Below are positions 1 through 7,356 of a stretch of DNA of 11,358 nucleotides, one piece after another; within the stretch, counting starts at the first letter, position 1; each line of letters opens with the position of its first letter. Position numbers and translations under genes: made by a program. Below the pieces are notes generated by a model. The model saw nothing but the letters and a program-made list of their open reading frames with translations. It ran no database searches and had not been told where the DNA came from. Source of the stretch: an uncultured Clostridia bacterium (lineage in GTDB: Bacteria; Bacillota_A; Clostridia; Oscillospirales; Oscillospiraceae). Location of the stretch: NCBI GenBank assembly GCA_949289625.1, contig CASEPH010000354.1, positions 1 through 11,358 of the forward strand, read 5' to 3'.

Positions 1-18
1 TCTGTGCACTATATGAAG

Positions 19-45
19 AAAACCACTCGCAAAGCGAATGGTTTT
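19..45 (-). terminator. Probable intrinsic terminator of the phn operon
   Basis: A 12-bp inverted repeat (AAAACCACTCGC, loop AAA, GCGAATGGTTTT) contains one G-T wobble. On the minus strand it reads as a GC-containing stem that runs straight into TTTTCTT, the usual shape of a Rho-independent terminator for the leftward operon. The A/T flanks are symmetrical, so it could work in both directions and also serve a rightward-oriented gene. It lies about 290 bp past the last operon gene, which is further than usual. Confidence 0.7.
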
Positions 46-336
46 AAGAATGCCGAGTGGCAATGCTGGAAACAGGTGAAATGGCCTTTCTTTAGAAGAA
101 GCGTACGGTTTCCCACCGCCCTAGCCATCCGTTCCAGTCGGCGTTATCTTGTTGACATGGCGGCATTGGTCAAAGCCGCTACCGCCTTCAATTATTTCTT
201 CTTTTTTATCCTGTTCAAAGCTTACACTGAATTTAGGATAAACAGAGCTGCACGCATTGACCGGACCCGTGAACAGGTCATAGCGGACCACGCAAAAAGT
301 CCCACGCTTCATAAGAAATTAGGCGAAAGCAAGCGC
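46..336. other. Stretch between last gene and terminator; no supported gene
   Basis: This is about 290 bp between the acyltransferase stop and the terminator hairpin. A 63-codon minus-strand open frame (121-312, starting MKRGTFCVVRYD) has no visible ribosome binding site and resembles no family I recognise. A plus-strand frame across the region runs into the antisense of the acyltransferase and is most likely spurious. A 7-bp stem (158-164 with 175-181, core GCGGC/GCCGC) is followed on the plus strand by a T-rich tract around 191-207. That could be a weak rightward terminator or part of a structured 3' untranslated region. I see no tRNA or other RNA gene. Confidence 0.4.
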
Positions 337-948
337 TTATTTCAGGGGCTGCCCATACTTGGCAACAAAGGTATCCACATCTTCAAACTCTGGAAGGCGA
401 GCTTTCAATGTTTCGTAGTCCCAGTCCCACCAGCGGGACGTCTCCAAGCCCTGGATGATTTCCTCTGAAAAGCGCATCCGCAACTTGCGGGCCGGTACTC
501 CCGCTACTACGGAATAAGGTTCCACATCATGGGTAACTACCGCACCGCTTCCCACCACAGCGCCATTTCCGATGGTGACCCCAGGCATAACAGTTACATT
601 GTGCCCAAGCCACACATCATGGCCGATTCGGACCGGACTTTGTTTTCTCCAGTCAAAAAAGGCTGTATCATCTTCGCCCATACCAAATAAACTGCGCCGA
701 TAGGTAAAGTGGTGCTGTGCCGCTCTGGTATAGGTTGGATGGTTGCCTGGATTGATTCGTACAAAGGAAGCAATGGAGCAGAACTTTCCAATCTGTGCTG
801 CGTAGATTTGATTGTAACCGGCGCAATATGTGTAGTCCCCCAGTACACATTCTTCAAGAACACTGTGGGCTCTGATTTCTGTATAGGCGCCAAGTTTTAC
901 CTCATGCAAAATCACATCGTCTTCCACGGTTGGTTGGACACTCAGCAT
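337..948 (-). CDS. Hexapeptide-repeat acyltransferase, phosphonate-associated family
   Basis: This is a 203-residue left-handed beta-helix (LbH) acyltransferase, probably CoA-dependent and trimeric. It resembles the xenobiotic acetyltransferase/DapH-like group that recurs in C–P lyase operons and is usually annotated as a phosphonate metabolism transferase. Hexapeptide turns are visible around residues 17-63 and 105-150 ([32 protein letters not shown]), followed by the closing [11 protein letters not shown] and a helical tail. The loop NPGNHPTY supplies a likely catalytic His at residue 70. The start was set at 948 because it follows GAGG and overlaps the upstream stop (ATGCTGA). A longer frame to 999 would lie deeper inside the PHP gene. 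The substrate is not shown by the sequence. N-acetylation of aminoalkylphosphonates, as PhnO does in E. coli with an unrelated GNAT fold, is an inference from position as last gene of the operon. Confidence 0.87.
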   Translation of the reverse strand: MLSVQPTVEDDVILHEVKLGAYTEIRAHSVLEECVLGDYTYCAGYNQIYAAQIGKFCSIASFVRINPGNHPTYTRAAQHHFTYRRSLFGMGEDDTAFFDWRKQSPVRIGHDVWLGHNVTVMPGVTIGNGAVVGSGAVVTHDVEPYSVVAGVPARKLRMRFSEEIIQGLETSRWWDWDYETLKARLPEFEDVDTFVAKYGQPLK

Positions 949-1742
949 ATTGCCTCGACCCCGCTTTCCTCTGCAAGACAGCATCCCAAACCGGGGCATC
1001 CTGGCTCATAGGCTCCATGGAAATCACTGCCCCCTGTCAAAAACAGTCCGTAACGCTCCGCATATTCCCGGATACGACTGCGATCCTCCGGCGAATTGGC
1101 GGGATGGTTGAGTTCCAATCCGTTCAGCCCCGCCTCTATCAGGCCGGGAATCAGCTGAAAGTTCTGCTGCTGACCGCTGTGGGCCAGCACGGCCAGACCA
1201 CCGGCTGCACGAATCGTACGAACTGCTTCGTAGGGATCCAGATAGTGGATGTCAAATGCGCATATACCGCCGTTTTTGAAAATACTGCGGTAAAATGTGC
1301 CGAACATTTCAGGTGCCTGACCGGTCTGGACCAAATGTTCCATAATGTGCTGCTTGTAGATATACTTCCCGTCTGCACGGTGAAGCTGTTCTTCATCGAT
1401 GGTGAATCCATTTTCTCGAAGAATCTGGATCTGCCGCAGTGAGTTTTGATGCCGGGCCTCCAAAAGGGGATGAACAAAGCGTTCCACCAGCTCGACATTC
1501 TGGATATGATATCCCAGAATGTGAACCCGGAACCCCTCCTTGTAGTCGTATGCCGACACCTCTATTCCCGGGATTACACGCACCGGAAGTCCAGACGGAA
1601 TTTGACGCACCTGCGCCAAGGTGTCATGGTCCGTTACGGCAATAACATCCAATCCGCAGCTGGCGGCAGCTTCGGCCAGCTCCTCGATGGTATAGCTTCC
1701 GTCTGAAACACGGGAATGGGTGTGAAGGTCTGCTCTAATCAT
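942..1742 (-). CDS. PHP-domain cyclic phosphate phosphodiesterase/phosphatase (PhnPP-like)
   Basis: This is a 266-residue protein of the polymerase-and-histidinol-phosphatase (PHP) superfamily, of the same general type as YciV/RNase AM. Metal-binding motifs appear in order: DLHTHS (5-10), TDHD (37-40), PGIEVSA (Glu61), His74 to His79 in VHILGYH, VLAHSG (His188), ELNHP (His213) and GSDFHG (Asp240, His242). A related PHP enzyme from Eggerthella lenta turns 5-phosphoribosyl 1,2-cyclic phosphate into ribose 2,5-bisphosphate and then into ribose 5-phosphate plus phosphate. Here it is embedded in a C–P lyase operon that shows no phnP or phnN, so the same role after PhnJ is the best inference. Its ATG overlaps the phnL stop (ATGA), with GGAGGG upstream. 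A general nucleotide phosphatase is the alternative. Confidence 0.85.
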   Translation of the reverse strand: MIRADLHTHSRVSDGSYTIEELAEAAASCGLDVIAVTDHDTLAQVRQIPSGLPVRVIPGIEVSAYDYKEGFRVHILGYHIQNVELVERFVHPLLEARHQNSLRQIQILRENGFTIDEEQLHRADGKYIYKQHIMEHLVQTGQAPEMFGTFYRSIFKNGGICAFDIHYLDPYEAVRTIRAAGGLAVLAHSGQQQNFQLIPGLIEAGLNGLELNHPANSPEDRSRIREYAERYGLFLTGGSDFHGAYEPGCPGLGCCLAEESGVEAIC

Positions 1743-2431
1743 TGCAACGTTCCCTCCGAAATATTGAACACGCGATCACAAAGGCCCTCCATGAATTCAA
1801 GATCGTGGAAGATCCCGATCATGCTTGCGCCCTGTTCCTTTAAACGCATCAGCATATCCTTGACCAGAATCTTGGTCTTATTGTCCAAAGAGGCAGTGGG
1901 CTCGTCCAGCAGCATGAATCGCGGTTGACGCACCATGGTATGTGCCAGGTTTAGTCGCAGACTCTCGCCTCCCGAGAAGGTATTGGGGTAAATGTCCCAA
2001 AGCGTTTCCGGCAGGCGGAAGTATGTCAGCATTTCCTCGGCCTTCTTCTTTGCCTCCGCTTCATCCACGCCGGTTTCCAGCAGTGCGTTCATCACATGTT
2101 CTTTAGCCGTTGTGCGGGGCATCACCCGGAGAAACTGCGATACATAGCCTATCTCATGTTTTCTCAAATATAGGATCTCCCGTTCTGATGCAGTGACCAA
2201 ATCAATCCGCCCAAACGCGGCGCTTTCATACCAGATATGTCCGGTCGTAGCCAGGTAGGTCCGGTTGATACACTTCAGAATTGTGGATTTGCCTGCCCCT
2301 GACAGACCTATGATTCCGATAAATTCTCCCTCATGGAGATCCAGTGAAATGTTCTGGCAGGAATGAATCAGCTTTGCAGCATTGTGAAGATAGAAATCCT
2401 TTGCAAGGCCCTGAATGGATAAGATGTGCAT
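1739..2431 (-). CDS. phnL: C–P lyase ABC-type ATPase subunit PhnL
   Basis: A 230-residue ABC ATPase domain with no membrane partner of its own. It shows Walker A GLSGAGKST (42-50), a Q-loop in VSQFLRV (Gln99), signature TFSGGE (151-156), Walker B MLLDEPT (173-179) and H-loop FHD (His209). PhnL is needed with PhnG, PhnH and PhnI to move the phosphonate onto the ribose of ATP, and it can join the lyase complex together with PhnK. The E loop after FSGG (ESLRLNLAHTMVRQPRFMLLDEPT) is typical of PhnL rather than of an importer ATPase. The gene starts 3 bp after the phnM stop with AGGAGGT upstream, and its stop overlaps the PHP gene start. The order K-M-L differs from K-L-M in E. coli. Confidence 0.95.
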   Translation of the reverse strand: MHILSIQGLAKDFYLHNAAKLIHSCQNISLDLHEGEFIGIIGLSGAGKSTILKCINRTYLATTGHIWYESAAFGRIDLVTASEREILYLRKHEIGYVSQFLRVMPRTTAKEHVMNALLETGVDEAEAKKKAEEMLTYFRLPETLWDIYPNTFSGGESLRLNLAHTMVRQPRFMLLDEPTASLDNKTKILVKDMLMRLKEQGASMIGIFHDLEFMEGLCDRVFNISEGTLQ

Positions 2432-2434
2432 CGC

Positions 2435-3607
2435 TTACCTCCTGTACTCTACACGGGATGTGGTACGCCCGTCCACCAAAACGTGGGTGATAACAGGGTA
2501 GCCATCCAACAGGTCTATGATGAGCAGATCTGCTTTCTTTCCCGGCTCCACCGATCCGTAGTCCTTGTCCAGCTTCATGGCACGGGCCGGATTTAGGGTG
2601 GCCTTGTTGATCATGTCCGGAAGAGGCACACCGTAATTTTTGTGCATGGCAAAAATGCTGTGGAGAATGGCGGGCGGATAGTAGTCCGAACACAGAATGT
2701 CCGCACAGCCAGCTTTAATGGCCTCCCCTGCCGACATATTGCCGGAATGAGAGCCGCCGAGCAGAATATTGGGCGCTCCCACAACGGTGAAAAATCCCAT
2801 GCGGTTTGCCGCTTTTGCGACCTCCACTTTGATGGGAAATTCGCTGATATCCACACCGATCTTCTGGTTTACGCGAAGCTTTTCTTCCGTGTCATCATCA
2901 TGGGACGCCACAGTGATTCCGTTTGCATGTGCCAGCTCACAGAGCTCCTTCAGCTGCTGAAAGGAAAGCATCTCCTTATTGCGGTGCATCTCCAGGACCG
3001 CTTCAAACCCCTGCTCTGCGATCTCCCGCCCCTGATACTCGCTGATGGTCTTCTCATAAATGGCAAGGTTCCGGTACTGGCCCTGACCGGGGGAATGATC
3101 CATAAAGGAGATTTCGTGAACCAGCTTTTTCTCGATCATTTCCCGGGTAATATCATAGGCATCCAGATTATCAATTTCAATGCGCAGGTGCAGGCGGTGA
3201 TGAATCAAATGGTTGCGATCATGGAGATCTTGAATGAGCAGCGCCATTTTTTCAACATTCTCTCGGGTACGCAGGGGGCATTTTCCAAAGAACTCATCTT
3301 TAAACAAGGAAAGGGAGTGATAAATGGTGGTGATCCCCAGATGTAACAGCTCCCGTTCGCATTCCTTGAGCGCAAGCTCAAAATCAAACTGCGCAGTAGG
3401 CCGGGGAAGAATAAACTGCTCGATCTTATCGGAGTGTACATCAAAGAAACCGGGTGTGATATACCGGCCATGGGCATTGATGACTTTGTCGGTATGCTCC
3501 GGCACTGCATCAACAATGGCGTGGATCCGGTCGCCTTCAATCAAGATTACCTTTCCCTCAATGATACGATCCGGCTGAACAATCAATCCGTTCTGAATTG
3601 CAATCAC
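2435..3607 (-). CDS. phnM: Ribose 1-phosphonate 5-triphosphate diphosphatase PhnM
   Basis: A 390-residue amidohydrolase-superfamily enzyme. PhnM removes pyrophosphate from alpha-D-ribose 1-phosphonate 5-triphosphate to give the 5-phosphate that PhnJ cleaves. Visible family blocks are the TPGFFDVHSDKIE metal site (51-63), RLHLRIEI (138-145), FMDHSPGQGQ (168-177), ASHDDDT (234-240), GAPNILLGGSHSGN (277-290), CSDYYPPA (306-313) and a C-terminal GSVEPGKKADLL strand (351-362) of the small beta domain. The length fits the family (E. coli about 378). The start is GTG at 3605-3607, placed 7 nt behind AGGAGGT; no in-frame ATG fits better. It begins 14 bp after the phnK stop and is followed after 3 bp by phnL. 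Soluble and cytoplasmic by sequence. Confidence 0.96.
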   Translation of the reverse strand: MIAIQNGLIVQPDRIIEGKVILIEGDRIHAIVDAVPEHTDKVINAHGRYITPGFFDVHSDKIEQFILPRPTAQFDFELALKECERELLHLGITTIYHSLSLFKDEFFGKCPLRTRENVEKMALLIQDLHDRNHLIHHRLHLRIEIDNLDAYDITREMIEKKLVHEISFMDHSPGQGQYRNLAIYEKTISEYQGREIAEQGFEAVLEMHRNKEMLSFQQLKELCELAHANGITVASHDDDTEEKLRVNQKIGVDISEFPIKVEVAKAANRMGFFTVVGAPNILLGGSHSGNMSAGEAIKAGCADILCSDYYPPAILHSIFAMHKNYGVPLPDMINKATLNPARAMKLDKDYGSVEPGKKADLLIIDLLDGYPVITHVLVDGRTTSRVEYRR

Positions 3608-3621
3608 AAAAAAACCTCCTA

Positions 3622-4455
3622 TTACAGCAGAGAGTGGACCAGCTGCTGTGTATATGCATGCTGCGGGTCTTCCAGTATTTGATCTGTCAAGCCGCTCTCA
3701 ACGATTTTTCCGTCCAGCATTACGATGGTCCGATCGGCCAACATGCGAATAACCGCCAGATCATGGGATACCAGCAAAATCGAAATTCCATACCGTACCC
3801 GGATCTTGCGTATCAAATCCAGCACCTTGGCCTGCACCGATAAATCCAGACCCGTTGTCACTTCGTCCAGCAACAGCAGCGACGGATGATTGGCCAGAGC
3901 TTTTGAGATCTGCACACGCTGCTGCATTCCGCCGGAGAAGTTTCGGGGCGCCTCACACATACGGGAGGTGAGGATCTCCACAGCCTCCAGCAGCTCCTTG
4001 GCACGCTCAGTCATCTGCCCTGCGTTTCGGCTTCCTGCGGCAATGATCTTTTCCGCGATATTCGAGGCGGAGGAGTAGTCCATGCGCAGGCCCCGTACAG
4101 GATTTTGGTACACCATTCCCATTATATTATTTTTGATCTGGCGTTTTTTTGCGGCGCTGGATTCCCATATGTTTTTCCGGCCGTTTTCATAGTTTTGCAA
4201 ATAAGCCTGGCCTTCTGTGGGCGTGATGTCAAAGTATAGGCTCTGCATCAACGTGGATTTGCCAGAGCCGCTCTCGCCTACAATACCAAGCACCTCTCCA
4301 GGATACACGTCCAGGGAGATATGATTGGCGGCCCATACCGTTCCGCAGATGGGGCATCTGTTTTTTTCAAGCTTGTCCTGGCAATGTGGGCAGCCCGCGC
4401 CATAACGCACGGTGAGTCCGCGTACACGCAGCACAGGCGTTTCCTGCAGAATCAT
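3622..4455 (-). CDS. phnK: C–P lyase ABC-type ATPase subunit PhnK with zinc-ribbon-like insertion
   Basis: A 277-residue ABC ATPase that in E. coli docks on PhnJ in the lyase core complex and uses ATP to drive turnover. It shows Walker A GESGSGKST (60-68), Q-loop MVYQNP (Gln117), signature NFSGGMQQR (172-180), Walker B LLLLDEVTTGLD (193-204) and H-loop VSHD (His231). The C-terminal VESGLTDQILEDPQHAYTQ is characteristic of PhnK. Compared with E. coli PhnK, about 20 extra residues sit between the first strand and the strand before Walker A. They carry two CxxC pairs (Cys22/25 and Cys34/37), a likely structural zinc site. Walker B has DEV where most ABC proteins have DEP. The start at 4455 overlaps the phnJ stop (ATGA), with AGGAGGTG about 8 nt upstream; the longer frame to 4494 is unsupported. 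Confidence 0.95.
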   Translation of the reverse strand: MILQETPVLRVRGLTVRYGAGCPHCQDKLEKNRCPICGTVWAANHISLDVYPGEVLGIVGESGSGKSTLMQSLYFDITPTEGQAYLQNYENGRKNIWESSAAKKRQIKNNIMGMVYQNPVRGLRMDYSSASNIAEKIIAAGSRNAGQMTERAKELLEAVEILTSRMCEAPRNFSGGMQQRVQISKALANHPSLLLLDEVTTGLDLSVQAKVLDLIRKIRVRYGISILLVSHDLAVIRMLADRTIVMLDGKIVESGLTDQILEDPQHAYTQQLVHSLL

Positions 4456-5285
4456 CTGGATCGCACCTCCTTGCAATACGATGTGTCCGAGCACTGATAG
4501 TAGCGTTCGCCGGTGGCGGAGTCATAGATTTCGTCCAGATAGGTATCTGTACTGCCGCACAGCCGGCAGCGCTTGCCGGCAAAGCTCTCCTTTTCAAAGG
4601 GCACATCGTCAAAGGCCAGTGAAACAACCTTTGTGTGGGGCGGAATCGCGTAAATTTTCTTTTCCCGTCCGGCTCCAAACAGATACAGGCACTGGGCATC
4701 ATGCAGCTTGGGGTTGTCGAACTTGGGGATCGGGCTGGGATTCATAACATACCGATCCTCCACCATACAGGGGTACTCGGAGCTGATGGTGACTTTGCCA
4801 TACTTGATGAGGCTCTCATACAGCTGCAGCCAGATGGGCGCGTAATCCGATTCCGCGTGCATCCGCTTCGTGACCTCCTCATGGGGCTCCACGATGCGCA
4901 GCGGCTCGGGGATGGGGACCTGGAGTACCAGGATCTGATCGTTTGTCATGGGCACTTCCGGGATCCGATGCCGCGTCTGGATCAGTGTGGCCTCCTGGGT
5001 GCGGGTGGTACAGGGAACATCGGTGCACATCTTCACAAATTTTTTAATGTTCACAGCGTTGACGCTGTCATCGCTGCCCTGATCGATGACCTTCAGGGTA
5101 TCCTGGGGACCAATCAGGGATAAGGTAAGCTGGATGCCGCCGGTTCCCCAGCCCCGTCCAATGGGAAGTTCCCGGGAACCGAAGGGAACCTGATACCCAG
5201 GGATGGATACCGCCTTCAGAATACTACGCCGGATCTCCCGCTTGGAGCCCTCATCCAGAAATGCATAGTTGTAACGGTCAATCAT
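4452..5285 (-). CDS. phnJ: C–P lyase catalytic subunit PhnJ (radical SAM)
   Basis: This is the 277-residue radical SAM enzyme that cleaves the C–P bond of ribose 1-phosphonate 5-phosphate, releasing the alkane and 5-phosphoribosyl 1,2-cyclic phosphate. The non-canonical cluster motif CX2CX21C is intact at Cys240, Cys243 and Cys265, and Cys271 (CX5C after the third cysteine) matches the E. coli thiyl-radical Cys272. IPGYQVPFG places Gly30 where E. coli has the proposed glycyl-radical Gly32. RGWGTGGIQLT (44-54) and the long middle block PIPEPLRIVEPHEEVTKRMH are typical of the family. The start at 5285 follows GGAGGG and overlaps the phnI end by 8 nt; a frame running on to 5315 is longer than the family. 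All catalytic residues are present, so the enzyme should be active. It works with PhnG, PhnH, PhnI and PhnK and is likely oxygen sensitive. Confidence 0.97.
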   Translation of the reverse strand: MIDRYNYAFLDEGSKREIRRSILKAVSIPGYQVPFGSRELPIGRGWGTGGIQLTLSLIGPQDTLKVIDQGSDDSVNAVNIKKFVKMCTDVPCTTRTQEATLIQTRHRIPEVPMTNDQILVLQVPIPEPLRIVEPHEEVTKRMHAESDYAPIWLQLYESLIKYGKVTISSEYPCMVEDRYVMNPSPIPKFDNPKLHDAQCLYLFGAGREKKIYAIPPHTKVVSLAFDDVPFEKESFAGKRCRLCGSTDTYLDEIYDSATGERYYQCSDTSYCKEVRSR

Positions 5286-6342
5286 GTTTTTCCCTCCGTG
5301 TTTTTCGTACTGCATCCAGTTTGGACTGGAAGGTGACGTAGTGGGGCAGTTTCAGATGAGAAATAAAACCGTTCATTTCCAAACTATCCCCGTGCAGCAG
5401 GACAAATTCGTCGTTTTGCGAAGGATAGTCCCCCTCTGTGTTCAGCTCATGATCCAATACCGCCATGGCAATCGCCTTGTTTTCGTTGCGCCCCATTACC
5501 GCACCGTAGCCGCAGGCCAGCTTCAGCTGGTGATTGTCATCAGCCTCATTGAACACCTCGACTTCCGTCAGGCAAATTTCACCGATCCACAGGCTCTCGC
5601 CCTCTGCCTCCAGGTAGGGGACTTCCAGTTCCAGCATGCCGAAGCGCAGTTCTCCCACGGTGGGATGGACTTGCCCAAAGCCCCGCAGCACGGAATAGGC
5701 CAGTCCGGAGATGAATCCTGTATCTGCTCGGGACAGGGTCTGGAGTCGGGCGCTGCGCGGTGCCGGAAATTCCAGCAGATTTTGGGTGACGTCAAAGGGA
5801 GCGGTATCATCTGGATCTGTACGGTCAATCAGCCCTTCCGTCTTGAGGACCTCCGATACCCGGGGGCATTCCTGCGGCGGAACCGGAATCTGCTCCGCTA
5901 CGACCCGGCGCATCTTATCATGCAGCGCTGCTGCGTCCTCGTGTTCCAGGGTGAAATTCATCAGCCGGTGGGTATAGTCGTATGTGGCTCCCAGCAGCTG
6001 GCCCCCCGGGATATCTTTGAACGCTGCCGAAATACGCCGCCTGATCCGCATGGTGGAAGCATCCGCCACACAGGTATCATAGCTGCGCTTGAGCGTGGAA
6101 CGGTAGGCCCGCAGCAAAAACACGGCCTCATCCGTGGATCCTTCACACTGCTTCAGCGCAAGGGCGGCATACCGTCTTTCGTACAGACCGGCCTCGCTCA
6201 TCACCCGATCCACCAGAAGGCTCATTTTCTCCTCTATTACCTCCAGCTCCAGGTCCTGCTCTGTGCCGCTTCGGTAATATTCCAGCAGACGGATGCTGGC
6301 CTCAATGGCCTCTTCGCCGCCGGATACAGCTACATATGCCAT
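5278..6342 (-). CDS. phnI: C–P lyase subunit PhnI
   Basis: A 354-residue PhnI, matching the family length of about 350-370. PhnI is the nucleosidase/transferase subunit. With PhnG, PhnH and PhnL it replaces the adenine of ATP by a phosphonate to form ribose 1-phosphonate 5-triphosphate. Conserved blocks are YVAVSGGEEAIEAS (3-16), DRVMSEAG (45-52), FLLRAYRSTL (75-84), RRISAAFKDIPGGQLLG (102-118) leading into TYDYTHRL (120-127), HPTVGELRFG (226-235), QNDEFVLLH (309-317) and GFISHLKLPHYVTFQ (325-339). His329 and His334 in the last block correspond to metal-site histidines in the E. coli core complex. The gene starts 1 bp after the phnH stop, with AGGAGAGG upstream, and its end overlaps phnJ, in the order G-H-I-J seen wherever the core is intact. 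Confidence 0.97.
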   Translation of the reverse strand: MAYVAVSGGEEAIEASIRLLEYYRSGTEQDLELEVIEEKMSLLVDRVMSEAGLYERRYAALALKQCEGSTDEAVFLLRAYRSTLKRSYDTCVADASTMRIRRRISAAFKDIPGGQLLGATYDYTHRLMNFTLEHEDAAALHDKMRRVVAEQIPVPPQECPRVSEVLKTEGLIDRTDPDDTAPFDVTQNLLEFPAPRSARLQTLSRADTGFISGLAYSVLRGFGQVHPTVGELRFGMLELEVPYLEAEGESLWIGEICLTEVEVFNEADDNHQLKLACGYGAVMGRNENKAIAMAVLDHELNTEGDYPSQNDEFVLLHGDSLEMNGFISHLKLPHYVTFQSKLDAVRKTRREKHD

Positions 6343-6343
6343 G

Positions 6344-6922
6344 TCAGACCACCTCTCCTTTCACCAGGCGCGGTACGCACCAAAGTTCTCCTGCACTGTT
6401 TAGAAACACCAGATCGATCCCCATAGGGTATTCGTACCGCTGTTCATCCCGCTGGAGCAGGGCCTGAACTACGGCGTCTGGAACTTCAATCAGAATGCTT
6501 CCGTCCACGCCGGGTCCCTGCAGCCGAAGCGTATGGCACGGCTGTGTTTCCTCCAGCAGGATGATCAACGTAGCGTTTTTGTGCGGGTCTTCCAATGTCC
6601 CACACTTGGCTCTGGAAATCCCGTATTGTACTTGATCCGCAGAGGTTGCAAACAGATAATCCGCCTCCTCCACACTCTGGCAGCGCCCATGGGTCAGCAG
6701 CAAGATTTCCTCATCCAATTCCGTATTGTCAAAAGTGTGGAAGGATACACTGCCATCTAGCAATGTCATGGCCACCGCCAGAAATCCCGGCTGTTCCCCA
6801 AACAGTTTGCGCTGCTGCTCCGCAATCGACACGACTCTCCCGGGATTGGCCATAGCCTCAAGCAGCAGCCGGAACACCTTCTGAGAATCAAATACTTCAT
6901 CAAATGTATGGATTTGCTTCAT
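6344..6922 (-). CDS. phnH: C–P lyase subunit PhnH
   Basis: A 192-residue PhnH, the core-complex subunit with a PLP-transferase-like fold but no known cofactor of its own; it binds at the edge of the PhnG2I2J2 core. Family marks are FDEVFDSQKVFRLLLEAMANPG (7-28), the EEADYLFA helix (85-92), LRLQGPGVDG (132-141) and YPMGIDLVFL near the C terminus (165-174). The start was placed at the ATG of 6922. It overlaps the phnG stop as ATGA, has GGGGGTGG upstream, and gives the family's usual N terminus. The same frame stays open to 7018, but that would add 32 residues lying over phnG. Confidence 0.95.
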   Translation of the reverse strand: MKQIHTFDEVFDSQKVFRLLLEAMANPGRVVSIAEQQRKLFGEQPGFLAVAMTLLDGSVSFHTFDNTELDEEILLLTHGRCQSVEEADYLFATSADQVQYGISRAKCGTLEDPHKNATLIILLEETQPCHTLRLQGPGVDGSILIEVPDAVVQALLQRDEQRYEYPMGIDLVFLNSAGELWCVPRLVKGEVV

Positions 6923-7344
6923 TGTTCCACCCCCGAATCCATGGAACGGAAGTCCACTCTGGTTTGCTGGAACATGGCATTTTCCTTGCCGATCTGTTCT
7001 CTCTGCTCCCGTTCCCACTGTTCCAGTGTGCCGTAGTCATGAAATATACCGCAATTGCATGCGGCATCGATCACTGCCATGTTGAGTACTTTTTCAAAAT
7101 CGTCTCCCATCAGCACGGCCATGCCTTTGGTTCCATCCAGATCCACTATGGCTTCGCTGACAACAACCTCGCCCAGGTAAAACAGGCTTTGGCGAACCGG
7201 TTCACGCATACGGATCATGGCCAGTGATTTCTCAGGCGCTTTTACAATCACAGGTGAATAGTCCATTTTAATTCTTTCCGCCAGCGCTCGGACCGCATCG
7301 GCATCGGCACGCGCAAGAATTTTAGATAAACGTCTTTTTTCCAT
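6919..7344 (-). CDS. phnG: C–P lyase subunit PhnG
   Basis: A 141-residue PhnG, close to the family's usual 140-150. It is a small core subunit that contacts PhnI and is required for the ATP-dependent phosphoribosyl transfer. Recognisable are FYLGEVVVSEAIV (55-67), GTKGMAVLMGDD (71-82), AVIDAA (90-95) and the C-terminal TRVDFRSM (128-135; TRVDFFTM in E. coli from memory). Two starts are possible. The ATG at 7353 has AAGGG touching it, with no room for spacing. The ATG at 7344 has the same AAGGG 9 nt upstream, so 7344 is preferred; the difference is three residues. The ribosome site overlaps the phnE2 stop. Many clostridial PhnG proteins begin with a similar basic stretch (MEKRRLSKILA). Confidence 0.94.
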   Translation of the reverse strand: MEKRRLSKILARADADAVRALAERIKMDYSPVIVKAPEKSLAMIRMREPVRQSLFYLGEVVVSEAIVDLDGTKGMAVLMGDDFEKVLNMAVIDAACNCGIFHDYGTLEQWEREQREQIGKENAMFQQTRVDFRSMDSGVEQ

Positions 7345-7356
7345 ACCTCTCATCCC

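Noticed and set aside
4..468. Plus-strand 154-residue open frame
   Set aside because: It runs through the terminator hairpin and continues antisense into the acyltransferase gene, has no ribosome site and resembles no known family.
5284..6426. Plus-strand open frame of 380 residues opposite phnI
   Set aside because: It is antisense to a gene with strong family motifs, has no ribosome site and no recognisable domain.
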